A DNA stretch of 64,000 nt, from assembly GCA_043497085.1 (NCBI GenBank), contig JBIEKI010000016.1; one strand, given 5' to 3'. The notes beneath the pieces are model-generated. The model did no database searches. It was not told the DNA's origin and saw only the letters and a list, made by a program, of their open reading frames with translations. The position numbers were made by a program, and so were the translations under genes. Below are positions 60,443 to 64,000 of this stretch, in pieces (the stretch's first letter is position 1; the number at the start of each line of letters is the position of its first letter). Source of the stretch: Thalassobacillus sp043497085 (GTDB lineage Bacteria; Bacillota; Bacilli; Bacillales; Halobacillaceae).

Positions 60443-61297
60443 ATGAATTTGTTTGAAGAAGGTTTTGAATTCAACCTGGCAGAGATTACTGAACTTCTGA
60501 TATCGGTCGGCCTTAAAATTGTGGTACTGATTATCGCATTCGCCATCATATCTCCAATCGGACGCCGGGCAATCAGTGGAGCGATCAACAAAATAAGTAA
60601 ACACCGAAAAATTCCAGAAGCACGGACAAAGACCTTGGAACGGTTATGTGTCAACATTTTTTCTTATATATTGATGTTTGTATTCGTCGTCATGCTGCTG
60701 GAAATGATCGGTATACCGATTGGCCCACTGCTCGCCGGTGCCGGTATTGTCGGTCTGGCCATCGGGTTCGGTGCGCAGGGGCTTGTCAGTGATTTCGTTA
60801 CCGGCTTCTTCATATTAATTGAACGCCAAGTAGATGTAGATGACTATGTGACGGCAGCCGGGTATGACGGTGTGGTTGAGGAAGTAGGGTTGCGAACTAC
60901 GAAATTAAGAGGATTTGACGGTACGCTACATTATATACCCAACCGGGAAATTTCAGGTGTCAGTAACCATTCCCGCGGCAATATGCGGGCGATGATCGAT
61001 ATCGGCATCTCCTATGATGAAAATATTGAGGAAGCACTAACCGTCCTGCAGCGTGTCTGTGATGAATTTGCAGTCAATGACGAACGGATCAAAGAAGGTC
61101 CGGACGTTTTAGGGGTCCAGAGCCTCGGATCTTCTGATGTCGTCTTGCGCGTACTAGGCAGAACAGCCAACATGGAGCAATGGGCTGTAGAAAGAGATTT
61201 ACGCCGTGCAATGAAAGAAGCTCTTGACGAAGCAGGCATTGAAATTCCATTCCCTCATCAGGTCTATATTGAAAAGAAAAATGGAGCGGAAGCTTAA
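60443..61297 (+). CDS. ykuT: Small-conductance mechanosensitive channel YkuT
   Basis: A 284-residue MscS-family channel: three helices (about 18-45, 72-95, 100-130), with the pore-lining helix PLLAGAGIVGLAIGFGAQGLVSDF, then the beta domain (IERQVDVDDYVTAAGYDGVVEEVGLRTTKLR) and C-terminal cytosolic domain. It opens on hypo-osmotic shock. The start MNLFEEGF follows AGGAGTTGTTATT; a longer frame from 60377 covers the promoter. Confidence 0.94.
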   Translation: MNLFEEGFEFNLAEITELLISVGLKIVVLIIAFAIISPIGRRAISGAINKISKHRKIPEARTKTLERLCVNIFSYILMFVFVVMLLEMIGIPIGPLLAGAGIVGLAIGFGAQGLVSDFVTGFFILIERQVDVDDYVTAAGYDGVVEEVGLRTTKLRGFDGTLHYIPNREISGVSNHSRGNMRAMIDIGISYDENIEEALTVLQRVCDEFAVNDERIKEGPDVLGVQSLGSSDVVLRVLGRTANMEQWAVERDLRRAMKEALDEAGIEIPFPHQVYIEKKNGAEA

Positions 61298-61345
61298 CCA
61301 TAACAGCCGCTTTGTTTCCGTTCTCTCGTGAAATTTCACTTTTAT

Positions 61346-61380
61346 AAAAATAATGCCCGGGCGCTTGCCCGGGCATTTCT
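61346..61380. terminator. Terminator between ykuT and the CorC-type gene
   Basis: AATGCCCGGGC pairs perfectly with GCCCGGGCATT (loop GCTT). A T-run follows on the minus strand; on the plus strand the tail is weaker. Confidence 0.85.
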
Positions 61381-61381
61381 G

Positions 61382-62665
61382 TTAATCTTCCCAAACTTCC
61401 ACTTTTCTGATTTGGCCATCAACCATGTCGACGATTTTGAAATGGTAGCTGCTGTGCGTGACCTCTGTTCCTTCAGCTGCGTCAATATCATTGGTATATA
61501 TGAATCCGGCAATGGTGTCATAATCTTCATTATCAAGATCCAGGTCGAAGTATTCATTCATGTCCTGGATGGATACTTTGCCTTCCACTAGAAAGTGTCC
61601 GTTCTTCAATCGTTTGATCTCCCGCTCTTCTTCATGGTCGAATTCATCACGGATCTCCCCGACAATTTCTTCAATAATATCTTCTATCGTGACAATTCCG
61701 GAGGTTCCACCATACTCATCAATCAATACAGCCAGGTGTGTGCGCTCTTTTTGCATCCTTACTAATAAATCATGGATGGGGATGTTTTCAAACACTTTGA
61801 ATGCAGGACGGATAAATGGCTCTAGGGTCCCCAAGTCTTCAAAATCATTGTAAAATAACTCTTTTAAATGAATAACTCCTAAAACGTGGTCCTTGTCACC
61901 ATCTATGACCGGGTATCTGGTGAACCGCTCCTGCTGAATATATCGGCTGATCGCTTTGACGGAATCGTTGACGTCAATTACCGCAATCTCTGTGCGCGGT
62001 ATCATGATTTCCTTCGCTGTGCGGTTATCAAATTCAAAGATACGGTCTACATAGGTGAATTCCGATCGGTTGATTTCTCCTTTTTGATAACTTTCTGATA
62101 GGATATGCCGCAATTCTTCTTCGGAATGAACCTCCTCAGACTCTTTTGCCGTATGCAGACCGACCATACGGACCAGCACATTGGCAGATCCGTTCAGGAG
62201 CCAGATCAATGGATACATCAGCTTGCTGTATAAAATCAATGGTTTTGCCAACAGGAGCGTAATTGTTTCCGCTTTTTGGATTGCAACTGTCTTCGGTGCA
62301 AGCTCTCCTAAAACCACATGTAAAAAGGTTATGACAAAAAAGGCAATAGCAAATGAAATTGTATGACTGACGGCACCCGGCAACTCGAACTCTTCCAATA
62401 ATGGATGCAGGAGCACCTCCAGGGTCGGTTCTCCCAGCCAGCCTAAACCTAATGCTGTGATCGTGATGCCGAGCTGACACGCCGATAGGTAGTAATCTAA
62501 GTTATTTGTCAGTCTCAAAACACTTTCCGCTTTTTTATCCCCCGCAGCTGCTCTTGCTTCCATCTTTGTTTTTCTGACCTTGACGATTGCAAACTCACTT
62601 GCAACGAAAAACGCAGTCAAAATAATTAGCAAGGCAACTGCTAAAAGCTTTAATGTGATTTCCAT
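61382..62665 (-). CDS. CNNM/CorC (HlyC) family membrane protein
   Basis: A 427-residue protein with a DUF21 transmembrane domain (1-185, four helices; the NLDYYLSACQLGITITALGLGWLGEP motif), a CBS pair (about 205-335; MIPRTEIAVIDV, RYPVIDGDKDHVLGVIHLKEL, LIDEYGGTSGIVTIEDI) and a CorC_HlyC domain (350-427). The family is linked to Mg2+ export or tolerance. AGAGGAGAGATTGG precedes ATG. It lies between ykuT and ykuS. Confidence 0.92.
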   Translation of the reverse strand: MEITLKLLAVALLIILTAFFVASEFAIVKVRKTKMEARAAAGDKKAESVLRLTNNLDYYLSACQLGITITALGLGWLGEPTLEVLLHPLLEEFELPGAVSHTISFAIAFFVITFLHVVLGELAPKTVAIQKAETITLLLAKPLILYSKLMYPLIWLLNGSANVLVRMVGLHTAKESEEVHSEEELRHILSESYQKGEINRSEFTYVDRIFEFDNRTAKEIMIPRTEIAVIDVNDSVKAISRYIQQERFTRYPVIDGDKDHVLGVIHLKELFYNDFEDLGTLEPFIRPAFKVFENIPIHDLLVRMQKERTHLAVLIDEYGGTSGIVTIEDIIEEIVGEIRDEFDHEEEREIKRLKNGHFLVEGKVSIQDMNEYFDLDLDNEDYDTIAGFIYTNDIDAAEGTEVTHSSYHFKIVDMVDGQIRKVEVWED

Positions 62666-62714
62666 CCAATCTCTCCTCTAACATCTATGTAACGGGGCAT
62701 TATAGCCCCTGTTG

Positions 62715-62957
62715 TCAACGCAAACGCTGTTCTACCTGCTGGCAGACTTCTTCTGCTGTAGACCCATCCGCATTGATAACCGACTGCTGTGTGGAAACAC
62801 CTGCCATCCCCATGACATTTTTGTCCTGACCGGAAATGACACAGCAGTCACACCCTTGTACGTCCTGCTCATTTTTCAGGGTTATTACATCATACCCTTT
62901 TTGCTGTAAAGCAGAACTGATATCTGACAAACTTTCTTCTACTGCAATTTTACTCAT
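62715..62957 (-). CDS. ykuS: YkuS, UPF0180 family protein
   Basis: An 80-residue cytosolic protein of UPF0180: MSKIAVEESLSDISSALQQKGY, then CDCCVISGQDKNVMGMAGV. The function is unknown. The start is ATG 62957 because AAGGAGG is then 8-9 bases upstream; an ATG at 62966 touches the site. It lies 50 bases before the CorC-type gene and 74 after dapL. Confidence 0.92.
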   Translation of the reverse strand: MSKIAVEESLSDISSALQQKGYDVITLKNEQDVQGCDCCVISGQDKNVMGMAGVSTQQSVINADGSTAEEVCQQVEQRLR

Positions 62958-63040
62958 TATCGTCATCCTCCTTGAATAGGGTAATATCTACTTCCCTATT
63001 GTTACCAACGTACAAAGAGGTATGCAGATTTGAAGTTCGC

Positions 63041-64000
63041 TTACCAGCGTCTTATCGTAGCTTCTACTGTATCCACTCCAGTGGCCAGTGCCTGTTCATC
63101 TGGTGTCAGCCTGGCGTGATGAAGTCCATATTCTGATTCCACTCCAAGCCAGAACATAAACCCGGGTATTTCTTTCAGCATATAGCCGAAATCCTCTCCA
63201 GTCATTGCTGACGGAGCTTCTTGAAAGTTAACGTCTTTCAATTCTCCAACAATCCTACGAAAAGATTCGACATGGCTCCCGTCATTATAGACCTGGTGAT
63301 AATTCGCACCATAATCGATGGAGACCTCACAATCATGTCCAACTTCGAGACCTTTTGCCAGCTTTTCGATGTTCTCCTTCACTTCTTCCATCGCTTTCGG
63401 GGACATTGTCCGGATTGTCCCTTCTAACCTGGCGTGTTCAGCAATTACGTTCTGTACGGTTCCACCGGTTATTTTACCGATTGTCACGACTGCGCTGTCC
63501 AAAGGGTCGACTCTTCGTGCTACAATTTGCTGAAGCTGGGTGACAAAATAACTGGCAGCAACCACCATATCATAGGTTTGATGAGGATAAGCGGCATGCC
63601 CTCCCTTCCCTTTCAGATCGATGAACAATTCACTGGTGTTGGCGAACAACAGACCTTCCCGCGAGGAGACAGTGCCGACCGGCAAATCAGGGGCGATGTG
63701 CAAAGCAAAAATGACGTCCGGACGCCACGATTGAAATTCTTCACTTTTCAGTAAAGGCTCGGCTCCTCCTGGACCTTCCTCTGCCGGCTGGAAAATGAAC
63801 AGACAGTTATCTTTTGCCGGATTCCCGGCTAATCGCGACAGGGTACCCAGCGCTATGGTCATATGAAAATCATGACCGCAGGCATGCATTTTCCCTTTAT
63901 GACGGGAGTGGAAATCAAAACCTGTTTCCTCTGTAATCGGCAGCCCATCAATATCGGCACGATAGCCAATGGTTTTAGATGGATTCTTACCTTTGACAAA
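63041..64000 (-). CDS. dapL: N-acetyldiaminopimelate deacetylase, 5' end outside the window
   Basis: An M20 family amidohydrolase of the lysine/diaminopimelate acetyl pathway (YkuR in B. subtilis), 319 residues visible. Metal-site segments are YRADIDGLPITEETG and HACGHDFHMTIALG, followed by FQPAEEGPGGAEPLL and GEDFGYMLKEIPGFMFWLG. The frame is open to the right edge, so the methionine at 63889 is internal; about 55 residues are missing by comparison with the usual 374. dapH would be expected next to the right. Confidence 0.95.
   Translation of the reverse strand, partial: FVKGKNPSKTIGYRADIDGLPITEETGFDFHSRHKGKMHACGHDFHMTIALGTLSRLAGNPAKDNCLFIFQPAEEGPGGAEPLLKSEEFQSWRPDVIFALHIAPDLPVGTVSSREGLLFANTSELFIDLKGKGGHAAYPHQTYDMVVAASYFVTQLQQIVARRVDPLDSAVVTIGKITGGTVQNVIAEHARLEGTIRTMSPKAMEEVKENIEKLAKGLEVGHDCEVSIDYGANYHQVYNDGSHVESFRRIVGELKDVNFQEAPSAMTGEDFGYMLKEIPGFMFWLGVESEYGLHHARLTPDEQALATGVDTVEATIRRW

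Overview
The window is a stretch of low-to-moderate GC Firmicutes chromosome from the family Bacillaceae. Gene content and order follow the Bacillus subtilis ykuR-ylbG region almost throughout, in reverse orientation (window left = ylbG, window right = dapL/ykuR). Most genes lie on the minus strand with strong AGGAGG-type ribosome sites, many TTG/GTG starts, and U-tailed hairpin terminators. A BCCT compatible-solute transporter and the repeat families would suit a halophilic or halotolerant genus (Halobacillus, Virgibacillus, Oceanobacillus or similar), but the sequence alone does not fix the genus. No IS element, prophage, CRISPR array, tRNA or rRNA was seen; differences from B. subtilis look like gene insertions, losses and intergenic repeats.

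Layout. 1-6.8 kb: a candidate CsfG sporulation RNA, then ylbG, ylbF, ylbE, ylbD, ylbC and ylbB (minus), a YugN-like gene, an AI-2E family permease and a lipoprotein. 6.8-7.4 kb: a GC-rich composite repeat. 7.5-9.2 kb: two GNAT acetyltransferases. 9.3-15.9 kb: the caa3 cytochrome c oxidase cluster ctaB-ctaC-ctaD-ctaE-ctaF-ctaG plus the assembly gene ctaM; the usual divergent ctaA is absent. 16.4-21.4 kb: pycA, ftsW, ylaN. 21.5-27.6 kb: glsA, phoH/PIN gene ylaK, ylaJ, ylaI, ylaH, ylaF and small genes; typA, normally next, is absent and a second composite repeat stands there. 28.3-33.6 kb: suhB, yktB, yktA, a nitronate monooxygenase, speA and, convergent to speA, an SR1-type dual-function sRNA encoding SR1P. 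33.7-39.0 kb: accessory genes (polysaccharide deacetylase, aromatic acid exporter, BCCT transporter, lipoprotein). 39.4-44.2 kb: pdhABCD. 44.6-49.3 kb: ykyA, def, ykrA, rpoY and rnjA, with a possible 23-codon leader ORF. 49.5-58.7 kb: pyruvate oxidase, ktrC, a bd-type oxidase (ythAB type) and the heterodimeric ABC exporter yknUV. 59-64 kb: ykuV, ykuU, ykuT, a CorC/HlyC-type membrane protein, ykuS and the truncated dapL.

Functionally the window joins central carbon flux (pyruvate carboxylase, pyruvate dehydrogenase, pyruvate oxidase), two terminal oxidases, and RNA metabolism (RNase J1 with RNA polymerase epsilon, Y-complex subunit YlbF, PhoH/PIN YlaK, SR1/SR1P). In B. subtilis SR1P binds GapA and affects its contact with RNase J1, so SR1 and rnjA are functionally linked. 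The most notable observations are the SR1 locus with two exact matches to the CcpN operator consensus, the candidate CsfG RNA with a sigma-G-like promoter, a cationic micro-ORF ahead of rpoY-rnjA, a palindrome centred in the pdhA promoter, and two related families of intergenic repeats.
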